This document shows, one piece after another, positions 39,284 to 51,530 of a stretch of 64,000 nucleotides of DNA. The translations under genes and the position numbers were made by a program. The notes beneath the pieces were generated by a model. The model made no database searches and had not been told where the DNA came from. It worked only from the letters and a program-made list of their open reading frames with translations. Source of the stretch: Pseudevernia furfuracea (Eukaryota > Ascomycota > Lecanoromycetes > Lecanorales > Parmeliaceae); assembly GCA_022315425.1 (NCBI GenBank), contig JAIUPT010000020.1, positions 1,426,001-1,490,000 on the forward strand. The letters run 5' to 3'. Every line of letters begins with the position of its first letter. The first letter of the stretch is position 1.

Positions 39284-41055
39284 TTATGCACCGGTAACCT
39301 CGCTGTCCTTCAGAACGTAATCCTCGGCTTGCAATCCCTGGAGGGCTCTCTTTCCGTCCTCAGTCAGATCAGGCTTCCCGCTGGCAGTAACAGCATCTGT
39401 GAAGAACCTCGGCTTCCACTCTTCGTTCTTCTCTTTTCTCTGGGTGGCCTTGTCGCGTTGCCGTTCTTCGATCTCTTGCTTGAGTTTGGTCGCTTCCGTG
39501 TATTGTTTGCTCTTTATCGCACTTGTGACGCTAGCCCAGAAACGCTGAGATTCATTTGGAAGTTGTTGGTCGATAGGGGGGATGATTTTGGCGGTAGGCA
39601 AAAGGGGTCTGAGATCCAATAAGACAGAAGAATCCTAGCACAAAGATCGATGATTAGACTATTGTTTCCGCGAGGGCCTATAGAAAGGAACTTTACCTTT
39701 GAGCCTTGTAATGTGTAGAATATTTGGTCGTGCCAACAGCCTTCAAGTCGTGCCAGAACATCCTTTTCAGGGATATCTTTGATACGCGTCTTATTGTCAT
39801 TCTCGGGATCGTAGGTATATACTACGCCGTTGACCTTGTTCTGTGTCTTGCCCAGCCAACTCTCCTCAAGATAGTGAAGGATGACTTTGATTTTGGTTTT
39901 GCGGCACGTCAAGAAACAGCTGTCCGCGACTGTAACGGACAGAGAGCCTCGAAGCATACCCCCAAGATGTGCAATTGGATGCGTTAGCTGATACTCCTCA
40001 TCGTCTCGGTTTTTCAGGTTGATGAATATGCCCAGATTATGTACTCCTGGTGTAACTCGTATACTGGTGCCTGTGAATTTGGCGCTTATTTGATCGAAAC
40101 CGCGGGCGCTGATTCCTTTCACGGGGCAATCGACAAAAAAGGCGGATACAGGAGGATGATGCGAAGTCTGCTCGGTGATATATGATACTCTGATTTGCTT
40201 GTTCTTGGTGTCCACATGATGTGTAGCGGATTCTTTGTGCGTCTCGCCGAGTATTTGTGGGGCGTTATCTTTGACCTCCCAGTTACACTGACGACCAGGT
40301 CATCGAGTGTTACAGTGTAGGCTTGAGAGGCTTCACATACCCGAAAGAACTCTCCCAGGGTAGAATTGTATGGCTTGCATGGCTTTCCTTTGACGTATTT
40401 CTATGCACTCCGTGAGCTTCTTGCTATTCGACGACCGCTAGCACCGAACACGCACTAAGTCCTTTGTAAACCAGAAGCGGAGCACCTCGAGCATTCGGCC
40501 AAGACCATCATTCGAATCGCCAATGCTGCATAGAGGTGTCAGCCGGTACTGAAAGCACCACAGAGGCAGCAGCATACGCTACAAATGTCTCCGGCCGATC
40601 CAAATAATTCCAGTATTCTGGAAATCGAATCAGTAGACGTCGTCATCAGTGACCCATCACAAGGTCGGTGGTTGACAGTAAAATTCGTACCAAGATTAGG
40701 TGTGGGTTCGAGAAGTTGGGCTGGTAAAGAAAACCTGACAGAGGCGATATCTGACACGCCAATGAATCTATGGAGACATGTGAGCGACTGTAGGATATTC
40801 TAGAGACCTCTCTCTGCCATGGAGGAGGGGCCATGGTCCAAGCCCAAGCCCAAGGCTTTGTCTCCAGACTCACTTTCGCAGTATACTCAGAAGAGTCTTC
40901 AACTTTGAGCTATCATCAGATTTATCGGACACATATGCATCGGGTCTTGAAGTCGTGGTATTGTCTGCGTTGGATGCGACGGAAGTCGCGGGGGATGGTG
41001 CCGGCGATGCTTTGGTTTTGTTTGAGAAGGGTTCTCCGGAGGAGGGTGAACTCAT
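39284..41055 (-). CDS. Oxysterol-binding protein homologue (Osh6/Osh7-like)
   Basis: This is a lipid-transfer protein of the ORP/Osh family acting at ER-plasma membrane contacts. The short Ser/Thr-rich N terminus is MSSPSSGEPFSNKTKASPAP, then LKTLLSILRK, IASVRFSLPAQLLEPTPNL and a lid-to-core junction. After several introns comes the diagnostic EQTSHHPPVSAFFVDC, then DQISAKFTGTSIRVTPG, PIAHLGGMLRGSLSVTVADS and IPEKDVLARLEGCWHDQIFY. The C terminus has NESQRFWASVTSAIKSKQYT, then EATKLKQEIEERQRDKATQR and EEWKPRFFTD, all typical. There is no PH or ankyrin domain, so it is a short ORP. The FSLPxxL lid motif fits Osh6/7, which move phosphatidylserine, but substrate is inference. Confidence 0.9.
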
Positions 41056-41350
41056 GTTGACGGGGTGGGGGAGGGGGTTTTTCCCGTCTATGTGTAGAGT
41101 AGAGGGGCGTTTTTCTTTTCAATATTGCGGGGTGAAGACTCTGGGGAGCTCTAGAGAGAGTCGTCAGCAATGTCTTCAGTCTTCAGTCTCCAATGTGATA
41201 TAACGATTAATCCATCTAAATCGAGTTAATGTACCTACCTAGGTAGATCGCAAAGCGCGTGTCGCGCTAACAGCAACTTTATTTTCGCCTTCTCCTCCTA
41301 GAGTATTCAGTATAAGTGTACTCGGTAGAGTAAGACCTCGAACAAATTCA

Positions 41351-41354
<4 letters not shown>

Positions 41355-41385
<31 letters not shown>

Positions 41386-41387
41386 AA
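41355..41387. repeat. (CAA)n microsatellite
   Basis: About ten CAA units in noncoding sequence upstream of the OSH gene. Confidence 0.9.
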
Positions 41388-43791
41388 CATGAATATTGCC
41401 CTTTGACCCTGGTATCCCTCAGTGTGTTGCGTGTCAACAGTAGTAAATTCGACGAGATAATCATGTGGACCCTCCTGTTGCTATCTATGGGCTGAATGAC
41501 TGGCCCGTGGAACCCCTCTCGCCTCGGATTGGATAGCAACATTTCCTACTGCTGCCTAAGGTACTTCAACTATCTCAATACCACCCTTTCGCTCTTTTCC
41601 ATGAGCAATTCAGTCTTTCGCCATAACATGCAAGAATACATTGGAATGGCAGAAATCCAGTGCAATGTAATTTCAAGCCCACAATGGCATCTGGTATTAG
41701 ACCAGCGGAAAAGGTCGAAGCGCGATGATGATTTTGAGCGTAATCATAAGCCTAGAAGAATCAAGTCCCCACATGGTTGCATGCTGAATCGCGAAAGCCT
41801 TGAGGTAAATAGTCAAGCTCATTTTGGCAATTCGAAATCTTGAGGCCTTAAAAGACTCACCATTCACTTGTCCTTTGGGGGGCGGTTTCACGTCCTGTTG
41901 CGCGAGAGCCACGCGTACTTGGTATGACAGAGGGTACCTCAGCTTGGTTTCTGTTATTCATACGCTTTGAATGTTTTCTGCTCTCTTGCTCCCAATACAT
42001 CACTCTACCATCTAGCATCAATTCATCAGATACTACTATGTCGTGACAGAAATTATTGCAGGGTTTTTGCCATTCATCAGAACGAATGATTTCTCGCAAA
42101 CTACAAAGCGGCTTGACAATTTCCTTCCAGAATGCGCATCCCTGACACGGGAAGGAAGGACAATGGTACTAGTTTGCAATTTCTCTCTTGCTCAATGGAT
42201 GCGGGTAACCACTGGGTTTTGTCTTTGTGTAGACTACTGAGGCAGCGGTGTATTGTAGGTTCTTGACCTTCTCGACCTTCGTCGGCTAGTATGACTCATG
42301 ATCTTCCTACTCGTTACTCCTCTCACCCATCTACGGTGTATTATTTGAGGTGATCATCTTTGCTCTAGATTTTTACGGACAAAAGAATACTGTGGCTGTG
42401 CAAACATCCTTTCCGCGTCATGTTCCAATCGGAGAGAAGAACGCTGACGCAGAGTGTGGCTGAGATCGCTCCGCCAAGGAATTTCCCGCGAAAAGACAGA
42501 ACGATCGGCGGTTCATCCTCTGGAGTCTGAACCGTTCTTGTGATGTAACTTGGCAACGATGCTCTCAGAATCCCGTGACGCGACGGCAAGACCGCAAAAG
42601 TAAGTCCGTAGCGATACTCGATCATTGACCCCCACGGCTACATGATGTACAAACACCCGGGATTCGACTGTCTGCAGCTTCAGGGGTGCTGGGGAGGTTT
42701 GGATACCATTGGCCTATGCTCTCTGCATGCGCCGACACAGACATAAAATCCACTTTTCTATCGGTGCCCTATCTGCCATGCAGGAGGGCATGGCACCCTT
42801 CCAGGTGAAACGACGATATGGTCAATCAACGGAAACATGTCATGGATGGGATTTGTGCACGCATTTGGATCACCTCATCTCGGTTAAAGGTGTTGGATAC
42901 GGAGCGTCGGTGAAGAGTCAAGAAGGGGGGAGTAAAATAACAATACTGCCGGTACTAAAGTATCATCGGACACGCGGGTACAGCCAAAGAGGGACTAATC
43001 ACCTCATGTTTGTTCAGGAGGTCTGTCCGCTTCACTTGCTACTGCCACATCACCATTTTCAAGCGCCTCGTCTCAGGGTTCCTTTCTTTTTCTTCTTCCG
43101 TACGGAGCGGAAGAGAAGTGTGGCTGAGGATGAGGGAGATGAGGGATTTGCAGGGAAGCGCCACATGAAGGATGGTGGGGCGTCGTCACGGACTCGGACT
43201 TGCAACGCTTAGCGAGGAAAGGAGAGCCCGAGAAGGCAAAGATGGACAGATGAAGGGGGGGTTTTTTTGCTGCAGGGGGATGGGAGAAAGCCACAGGGAG
43301 ACTGGGAGAGACGGAAGCAGTCGAGTGAAATTGCTTGGCCAAAAGTCAAAAAGATGCCCCACCAGCAAAAGGGAAAAGCTTCGCAAGCGGCGCGATGCTG
43401 CGATCTACATGGACCCTTTTGCTACTACTAGAATTGAATTGCTTACTATAATGATTTAATCAAAATTCAATCATTTTTGAATATTTTTAGCGCGCTGAAT
43501 GAGAGTGGCTCCGGTGGCTCCTTTTTTGCCCCCCCTTGACCCTTGTGGCGCAAGTCCCTGCAAGTTTGTTAGTTTCCATTTGCTTCCTGACACTAGAGAG
43601 GTATCGTAGACCCACACCCATCCAGGCCTCTTTTCCTCTACTCCAATAAACCTTGACGCTCGGGAGTCATCATGCCTATTGCCCATGCCCAATTGCCCAT
43701 ACCCATACCCATACCCACCAAAGCCTCAGGGCACGCGTTCTTTTATGAATTATGATGCATCCTTGACTATTTACTATCACTACAATGACTC

Positions 43792-43839
<48 letters not shown>
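43792..43839. repeat. (CTA)n microsatellite
   Basis: About 15 CTA units about 330 bp upstream of the CP2 factor start, in its probable leader or promoter. Confidence 0.9.
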
Positions 43840-44173
43840 ATACCAATACTCAACCTCGTCGCTTCTTCCAAGTGACGCTACAAATGGTTCGAGTATAATT
43901 ATTACTCTACAACGCACGCTTTCAAAGCATACTACGCTTCACTACCTGAGCCTATCAAACTCTCCTACTTTACATTCGCACTTGCTTCTAAATGATTTAC
44001 CCTGTCCCTGCCCTACCGACCCAAACTTCCCTTGTCATTATTCCATAATTCTATCATACCCTCCGTCTGCATACGACCTGCATATATTTAAAAGTGTCCA
44101 GCACAGCCACTTTTTCCTCTACCATATGAACTTCTAATAAGAACCTTCCGAGAAACGAAGTCCATTTGATGCC

Positions 44174-46890
44174 ATGTTTCGCAACCGGTATGTACCCTGA
44201 CTCTTCACTCATCTTCAGCCCTTCAATCTCATTCCATCGCCTATCTTGATTGTACTGACCCTCCATCACCTTCATAGGAAGAACTCACAGAAGCCTGCCA
44301 ACGAGCTCTATGCTGCTTTCAAACAAAGCTTCCCTCATGTAGGGCCCGCCACGACATCCTCCTCGGCAGCCTCGTCAGAGTCTACGATAGAGACCTCAAC
44401 CTCGCTCACGAGCACATCAATGGACCAAACAATGGATCAGAGGTGCGAACAAAAATCTCATACGCGGCTTCCAGAGCGCCCGAAAGCGTTCTCTTTCTTC
44501 AAATATCTCGAGCCCCGTGTCCTTGTCCTTCTTACCGTTGGGCCTGCTCTTTTCGCTACGCTATGGGCCAGTCGACTAACAGCTTGCTTGTCGCCTTTGA
44601 TTCCAGACAGTTCGGCGATCAGGACACCAACAAAGACCAAGACTCGGGCTTTGGCGAGCCCGACCATTGGAGATTTACTCCATCCATTCTTGATACCAAT
44701 TCCTTCGCCTTTGCTTCCTTCGCAAACCACCACTCCAGCGATTTCGGTTCGACCCCCGGAGGCACGAACACTGTCTTCCACAACAATCAAGCAGGTGACT
44801 TGCACACCCCAGGTATGGGATTCCAGCTGGGGACGCCTCTCTCGGTCCCGAATTCCGCAGGCCAAAGCGATGCAACAACCGCAATAGACATGCACGGTTT
44901 CCATTCCCACCTACTCCACTCGCAACCGTTTCAGAACCCCAGCCGGTTCACACCGCAACAATCATACGCGCCTAGTTCTTTCATACATCAAGACTCGGCG
45001 TATGACACGATGGAACACCGTAATCACGTCATGCCTGCCCAAAGATCAAGCATCGATCAAGAGCTACCGAGTGAGTCCGCATTTAGGGGATTTCCAGCAA
45101 GACATTCGGACAACGCGCAAGCGCACCCTGCGCCAACAATGGAAAGGTGATTGAGTTGATACCCATTTCATAATGCATCCACTAATATCTAAATCATTTC
45201 CAGTTTCCGGTACCGTGTTACGCTCAACGCACCTACTGCAATGATCAAAGACTCCGACGAGATTCCTGTTACCTATCTCAACAAAGGTCAAGCATACGCG
45301 GTGTCCATAAGCGATAGCATGGGTCTCGGCCCTGCAGCTGGCCCGATCAAGTATCGAACCGTTATCCGCATATCATTCGAAGATGGACAGCAAAGACAGC
45401 GGCCTTCGGCGTGCTGGCAATTGTGGAAGGAAGGACGAGGTTTGGCCGAATCTCATTTGAGAGGTGGAAAGCTCCAAGCAGTTGAGTATGTTGATCCAAA
45501 TCAGGGAGGTGACGAGGAGACCAAACGACCGCGTGTCGAGTTAGAGAGAGCATCATTCGACTGCTTTTCCGTGACCTGGACTCCATCAGCCGGCTCAAGC
45601 AGTGCAGACTGCTCGGTAGCCGTTCGCTTCAATTTCTTGTCGACCGACTTCAGCCATTCCAAAGGTGTCAAAGGCATTCCCGTCCGCCTCTGTGCAAAAA
45701 CCGAAATCATTTCTGCCGGTACTCCCGATTCGCCCCCTGCCCCAACTGCGGAAGTCTGCTTCTGCAAAGTCAAGCTTTTCCGAGATCACGGTGCAGAACG
45801 AAAGCTTTCGAATGATATAGCCCACATCAAGAAGACAATCGATAAGTTAAATCAGCAGATTACTCAGGTTGAGAATGGGGTCAAAGACGTTGGAAAGCGT
45901 AAAAGGAGTGGCGCAGACAAAGGTGGCAGTCATCGACCTGGCAAAGTTCAAAAGCACAAAAGGACCTGGTCTGTCTCATCCCAGGGATCCAATGGTCGGC
46001 CTCCTGTCGAGGAAGACCTTCACATGAAGCTTGCGACGATGCAAGACATGTTTACTTCGACTCGTCCAGTCAGCGTGCTCTATCTGAAAGGGTATGAGCA
46101 AGATGATCCGGACGCCTTCCCAGTTTCCTTGCCAGGGGAGCCCACGGACTTGACCAAGGTTGGCCAATCTGATCGCAAAACGTCATGGGACCGTAAGGCT
46201 CTCAGCGATTCGACACCCACCACTTCTTACATAGCTTCGCCTTCGCCGAGTTCACGATCAGTGCCATCTGATTCACGGCCTTGTGAGCCGTCAAGCTTTC
46301 AGAAGCCTGCGCCCTTCAATGCAAATCAGCAGCTGTCAGGTGAATGGGAACATCAATTTGCTCATGATCAATTCCCAGGCACGAACTTCTCAGGGTTTCC
46401 TTCTTCGAACACGGCAACCAAGGTACCAAAAGGGCACACTGAGGATTCGATGTCGAATTGGATCGAAGCTTTTGAAGTTGATCCCTCCTACAAAGCTCCG
46501 GCAGAAAAGCCGAACAAGCCCATCGCTTGCTTTTACGTCCTCATCAAAGTACCCGGTGATACACCCGGAGAGGACTACTACAGGGCAGTCTACCTGATGG
46601 AACGGACCGTCAAAGACCTCATCACGAGCATTGCCATGAAGTGCGGAGTCGATCCTGCGCATGTCACACGAACATTGAGAGTCAACCCAAGAGGACTCAA
46701 GATCATGGTCGATGATGAGGTCGTTCGAGAACTGCCGGAGGGCCAGGACATGATTGTCGAATTTGCCGAAGTGAACGCCAGTACCGGCTTCAAGCAGGAA
46801 GCAGGCTCCGGTGCGAGTACTCCAAAAGCTACCCAAACGCCCAGCAAGAGCGTCAGCAACGGGGCTCTGGAAATGAGACTTTTGTTTTAA
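44174..46890 (+). CDS. CP2/grainyhead-like transcription factor
   Basis: This is the fungal member of the CP2/GRHL family. The Neurospora relative CSP-2 controls conidial separation and wall remodelling. Exon 1 is only MFRNR, then KNSQKPANELYAAFKQSFPH. A 166-bp intron (about 44442-44607) links MDQTMDQR to QFGDQDTNKDQDSGFGEPDH. After a disordered activation-type region comes the DNA-binding domain: FRYRVTLNAPTAMIKDSDEI, PVTYLNKGQAYAVSISDSMG, YRTVIRISFEDGQQRQRPSA, CWQLWKEGRGLAESHLRGGK and FNFLSTDFSHSKGVKGIPVR. A coiled coil follows (IAHIKKTIDKLNQQITQVEN). The C-terminal ubiquitin-like dimerisation domain is IACFYVLIKVPGDTPGEDYY then LRVNPRGLKIMVDDEVVREL. Length is about 820 residues. The start is set by splice phase. 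Confidence 0.9.
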
Positions 46891-47654
46891 GGGGATGTGC
46901 AACCTGTAGCCTCTATCTGATTTTTAATGATACCCCAACTCGCATTACGATGTCTACGATAAACCGCCTTAGCCCACGGCCCAACGCTCGGTCCCTAAAG
47001 CCTGTGCTTCAGCATGTTCTACTGAAGGACGAGGCCAGGAATGCCGGATAAAAGCATGGATTCGTTGCTGTACAACTCTGTGTCTAACAGGTTATGGAGT
47101 GGTGTGTGCCACCAGCCGCTACTAATTGCCCCAGAATGATATGTATACCGCGAGCATTGTTTTGCTTTTCGATACCCCACCAGTTCGGCGCAAGACGATA
47201 TACGAGTGCTGCAGGTCTTGATGATGATTATGAACATGTGGGGAGCTACACTTCGTGTTACCATTACCGTTGGTGTAATACTTGACGCACACAAATGTAT
47301 TTAGTCATCTTGCCGTGTTCCCTGACTGTTTTAAAAGATACCCAAAGATAGCCGCTCGGAAAACCGACGCAGGCACTACCGTATACAAAATCATTGCCCC
47401 TTCAGACCCAACAATGTTGGATAGCGATTTATTTGCAGCATGAGCGATGTGGTACAATCAATCGAGCAAGTGAACAGGTGGAAGCAGGGTTCTCCATACT
47501 CTACACCAGGGCTTGAAGCACAAGGATAAGGTAGGTAAGGTAGGTAGCTTTTCAAATTGGGTCAGTCAATAATAATAGCAGCGCTCCTACAGAGTACTCG
47601 GTGACGTCATATCGGAAGCTGAGACCGCTCTAGACCGGAAGAAGGAGGATTCTA

Positions 47655-47684
47655 GAAGAGAAAGAGAAAGAGAAAGAGAAAGAA
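47655..47684. repeat. (GAGAAA)n short tandem repeat
   Basis: About five hexamer units in noncoding sequence. Confidence 0.85.
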
Positions 47685-47985
47685 GACAGCATGACCGAAG
47701 TGCTCAGCTGATGATAAGATGATGAATAGCGCTGAGAAGTGATACAATCACACAATAATATGCATAATGCATAATGCATGCACATGCACGCACCTCTTCA
47801 GCATCTCCGGCCAAGTCTACAAGCGCTAGACCCTAGAGTGCCAAAAAGGTAGAGTAGGTGGCAGGTGCCGGACCTGTGGCGTTCAGCGATCCCCCTTCTC
47901 TCAAATTTACCTTGGTCCTCGTGGACTGTGGCTTAGACCGCCGATCATTTCCTCATTTCCTCATTACCTCATTATGTCAAGTGCG

Positions 47986-48015
47986 TCGGAGACTCGGAGA
48001 CTCGGAGACTCGGAG
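47986..48015. repeat. (TCGGAGAC)n short tandem repeat
   Basis: Four near-perfect octamer units in noncoding sequence. Confidence 0.85.
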
Positions 48016-48900
48016 GTGTGTACTATTGATACTATTTTGATTGTTGGTCCAAGTCCATCATAAGCTGTTCATGCTTCAAGAACAAGATGCAGATCGCCGG
48101 CAAGTCTGGAGGGCCAGACTTTGCGGATTGACACGGAAACACGTTGACGTTTGATGACTGCTGCTGGCCCTAGTGGACACTGCTTAGTGTATACGTATGC
48201 CCTGCAGCTCTTCCATCCGCTTCATCGGCCTGATATGTGCTGGTCGAATGGCCCGGTGCTTTCCTTTTCTGGGGCAGGACAAAGCAGACATTCTATATTG
48301 GAAAGAGAGCGAAATCCTTCTGTACCGTACCACGTCTTTTGTATCCATAATCCCGTTGTGAGAACGAAGAGATCGATCCTTCATCGCAAAGGGGAGCTAC
48401 TCCGTGATCTCGTCGAAAATCTCAACCCCGATGAACAGGCCACGACGGAGTAGCCATATCTTTTGAGAAGTATCAAACATCCTATCCGCAACACCTTCAA
48501 GGACCGAGCGCTTGGGCATCAAGTAACTTCATTATTCTATAATCATCTAAGCTTAGCTGTCTAGACCCTGTCACTCAATGCTATTGTTCATCATGCTCTC
48601 CTCTGAGCCTCGTCATCAGCCTGTCTTTTGTAGCAGAAGTGACCTCTTCATGCTATGTACGCTCAACCATTTGTACCCTTGCCTCACAACTCCAAAGGCG
48701 ATCACCTCGCCGGGCAAATACTATTATGATTCTCATTACTTTCTCAACCGCTCGACCCCCCCCTCAATGGGCAACAGTATGAGACCCAACCACCCAATGC
48801 GTCTATATGTGCCACTGATGAGTCGATGGAAGGCAAAGAAAGACGCTGAAGCGATATATGCCATGCAGAAATATGCTCGCCAATGCTTGTCTCGGAGCTA

Positions 48901-51530
48901 CTACCGCGTGATGATGAGCGAAAACCCATCCACCCATTGGCCGCAAGAGCCCGATACACCTGCGATGCTGTATCCTCGAGGTGGTATTAGGGTGTGCCTG
49001 CTCACGGATCAGTGGACGGGTTTGCTTAAATGGAATCATGCTGCGGGCGGACGAGACATACCCAGATCCACCTTTTGGATTACCAAAAACACCGGATCGT
49101 CTGCCTAGGCTTGTCAGGATTTCAATGCCGTCGATCCCGAGTCCAGCTCGCAGATAGAACCCCAACAAGATTTCGCCCCGTCTTGTGTCTGAAGACTGAT
49201 AAGCACTCCTCATGGCAACAATTTTATAATGTGCTGTCAACGTACCGAACATGAACTCACTGCCGCCCGGCTGGCCTTCTCTTTTTCCAAACAGTTGGCT
49301 GGTTGAATCTTCGTAAAAGAACTCCAAACCATCTACCGCAAAGCCATGATATACTTTGATTGATGTGAGTAGCTTGGTTTGTATATGAGCTGTTTCGAGT
49401 ATGACCTGCTCCGGTTGGCTGCCTTCCTGCCCAGACTCCCCGAGCTTGCAACCCTTGAACCCTGATTGGCCATTCGGTAGCTTCACCATGTGGTTTTTTG
49501 ACTTCAAGAGCGTATTGAAATCGACGACCTCGTGGCTTCCTTGCCCGGCAGAATAGATCTTGATCCTCAGCTTCTTACTGCTCTTCCTGTCCTCCGGTAA
49601 CCGAGCTTTGAGATCATTTTCGGTAAGCACGATCTGTCGTGGCGGACCGCCTGACTGAACATCGCCATTACTGTACTCGAGCCAAGCACGACAAACCTCA
49701 TCACCGTCGGCAAAGATTTCGACAAATGAAATACCTGTGGGGGCCGTTATAAGAGCCTTTCCATTATCAGCAGGCCATACTTGGATGCTCTCGTCGGGAT
49801 TAATCGGCGCGTCTGTTGGTAGTCGAAAACATGGATGGCACTTGAAGCGTAGTGCGTCAAGTCTGTGCCAACCGCACTCATCTTTCGGTAAACACAATCG
49901 GACGCCTGGTGATTTCGTTCGAGTGGAATAGGGTTCTCTGCAAAGAAAAGTGCGATTCAGACGCACGTAATCCCGCAGCATGATGCCAGACTCTTGATGG
50001 GGGCAGCCGAGTAAGTGGCCCGTCTCGTGAAGGTGGGCACCTATTCCTATATTTGCGGCCTCCCAGTTGCTCCCTGATTCGTTGCAATCATTCGCGACAA
50101 AATTGGTGTTGGTCCTGGTGCAGTCAGAGAAAGCAGGGACTACCTCTTCAATGCTAGCAGGATAGCTCTGAAGGGCTTGAGAGCCGAAGATTGCAAGCTG
50201 CACCTCGCCAGCGCCTCCACCTAGAGCTGCATGACCGGTGATGGTCTTTGCTTTCGTGTCCCAGTGCGCATCAAGCAACAATAGCGAGATGTATTGCATC
50301 TGCCCTTTGACGGGCTTGAAATGCTCCTTGACTGCTTCCATCGCAATGCTATATAGCTCACGCTTGTGAGTCGCATTGTCGTACTGTTGTGCAAGATCTA
50401 AATCCCGAAGCTCTTTCACCGTCTTTTCTGTTCTCACGACGTGCACCTTTGCTTCATTCCTCATATGTCCCATATCTTTATCTCGATAAGTCAGAGATCC
50501 AGTCTGCCATTCTTCCTCAAATCGAAAGCATCTTCTTCCGAAGCCATTGCGGTACATCTGTTCTCCAGTGAAAGCTTGCCATAAGTACGCCGCCATACGG
50601 AACTTCCGGATCGCTATATCCAAATCATTCCCTTCTCTCTGCTTTCGCTCCGGCACCGCGTCAAAAGTAGCGGGAGAGTCCTTTCCTAGCAGTATAACAA
50701 GTTGAAGCGGGGGTGAGTTGATTAGCGGAAGGAAGTTGATGTTGATCCAGGAAGAATGTGCTGGTAGGGAAAGGTTGTTGGATGCTACTTTTGGAGACAT
50801 GAAGTCAAAGCGTAACCGGTTGGGCCCAGGGGTCAAATGAACCAAGGCTTTGAAGTGGGAATCGCAAACAGGCCACATGGTTGCCGGGAAACTATCTTGA
50901 TGATGACACACGGTCAGAGTGCCGTCGAGCGTCTTTTCCGAAGGGTCACCTATTTGACCATAGACGAGGAGCACTTTTTGATGTACCTGTCCAAATTTTT
51001 TAGCGAAGCTCGCAGAGTATGCTCAGTTTGGCTAGGTCAGGAAGAACCTACCCAGGAGTTATCAGAAACAGACAGTATCCGCGGCGCAAAGCTTGAAGTT
51101 GGCATCTTGGGTGTAGTGGTCCCATTGATGGATGGAGTATTCAGCCCCTGTGCAACGGACACGTCAGCATCGCTCTTCGGCTCCCCTCGAATTGTCCAAC
51201 ATATGATGGGAATCTCGGTAAGCTGAGGGGAAGCAGGTGTACCATGAAGCTGCTTCTATTGCTCACTGAGCTCAAGGGCATTGGTCTTTGAGGTAGTGGT
51301 GTCATTGCGCCGGTGGACTTGCTCGTGACAAGATTTGAAGTGGATTGGTGGGGTTGTATTGAAGAAGGGGGTGTGGAGGAGGCATAGACGGAGTTTATTG
51401 TGGAGGAGGATTTGGTGGTTGGAACAGTGCCATTGGTGCCATTGGAGTCGTTGGAGTCTTTGGAGCTGCTTGGGGATTTGTCTGTCTTGGAGCTTGTTTT
51501 CTTGCGCCGGAGTTCCTTGAAGAAAGGCAT
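48901..51530 (-). CDS. Putative zinc metallopeptidase (YIL108W family) with jacalin-like C terminus
   Basis: The N terminus is MPFFKELRRKKTSSKTDKSP, Ser/Asn/Thr-rich, on its own exon. After two introns comes IPIICWTIRGEPKSDADVSV, then VLLVYGQIGDPSEKTLDGTL and HLTPGPNRLRFDF. The catalytic exon has AHLHETGHLLGCPHQESGIM (H-E-x-x-H-x-x-G-x-x-H zinc site), LSYR-like helices and CGWHRLDALRFKCHPCFRLP. The C-terminal domain (SGFKGCKLGESGQEGS, LTSIKVYHGFAVDGLEFFYE, GIDGIEILTSLGRRSGVFGN) is jacalin-like. The unspliced frame runs to 48803. Removing an intron with donor GTATGT gives GSGHTLIPPRGYSIAGVSGS then CGQWVDGFSLIITR and a stop at 48901, the proper jacalin ending. Substrate is unknown. Confidence 0.88.

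Larger units (their letters stand above)
41056..44173. other. Long gene-poor upstream region of the OSH and CP2 genes
   Basis: About 3.1 kb between divergent starts, the longest gene-free stretch outside the transposon block. Frames at 41496-41843, 41857-42099 (-), 42365-42625 (-) and 42709-43212 were examined. None gives a recognisable protein or convincing splice partners. Two microsatellites are present. The length fits the large upstream regions of developmental transcription factors, which is inference. Confidence 0.45.
46891..48900. other. Convergent intergenic region
   Basis: Two kilobases between the CP2 gene and the metallopeptidase 3' end. Short frames only (for example 47019-47294 on the minus strand and 48151-48453 on the plus strand), none recognisable. 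It holds a GAGAAA run (47655-47684), TGCATAATGCATAATGCATG (near 47761), TTCCTCATT repeats (47949-47974) and a GGAGACTC run (47986-48015). Confidence 0.45.

Noticed and set aside
41857..42625. Two-exon minus-strand gene from frames 42365-42625 and 41857-42099
   Set aside because: I found no splice join giving a convincing protein, and neither part has a recognisable motif.
42709..43212. 167-codon plus-strand frame
   Set aside because: It ends in a low-complexity run, no recognisable domain, no splice partners, and composition like the surrounding noncoding DNA.
45501..46902. Long minus-strand frames under the CP2 factor
   Set aside because: They are antisense shadows of a well-supported coding exon.
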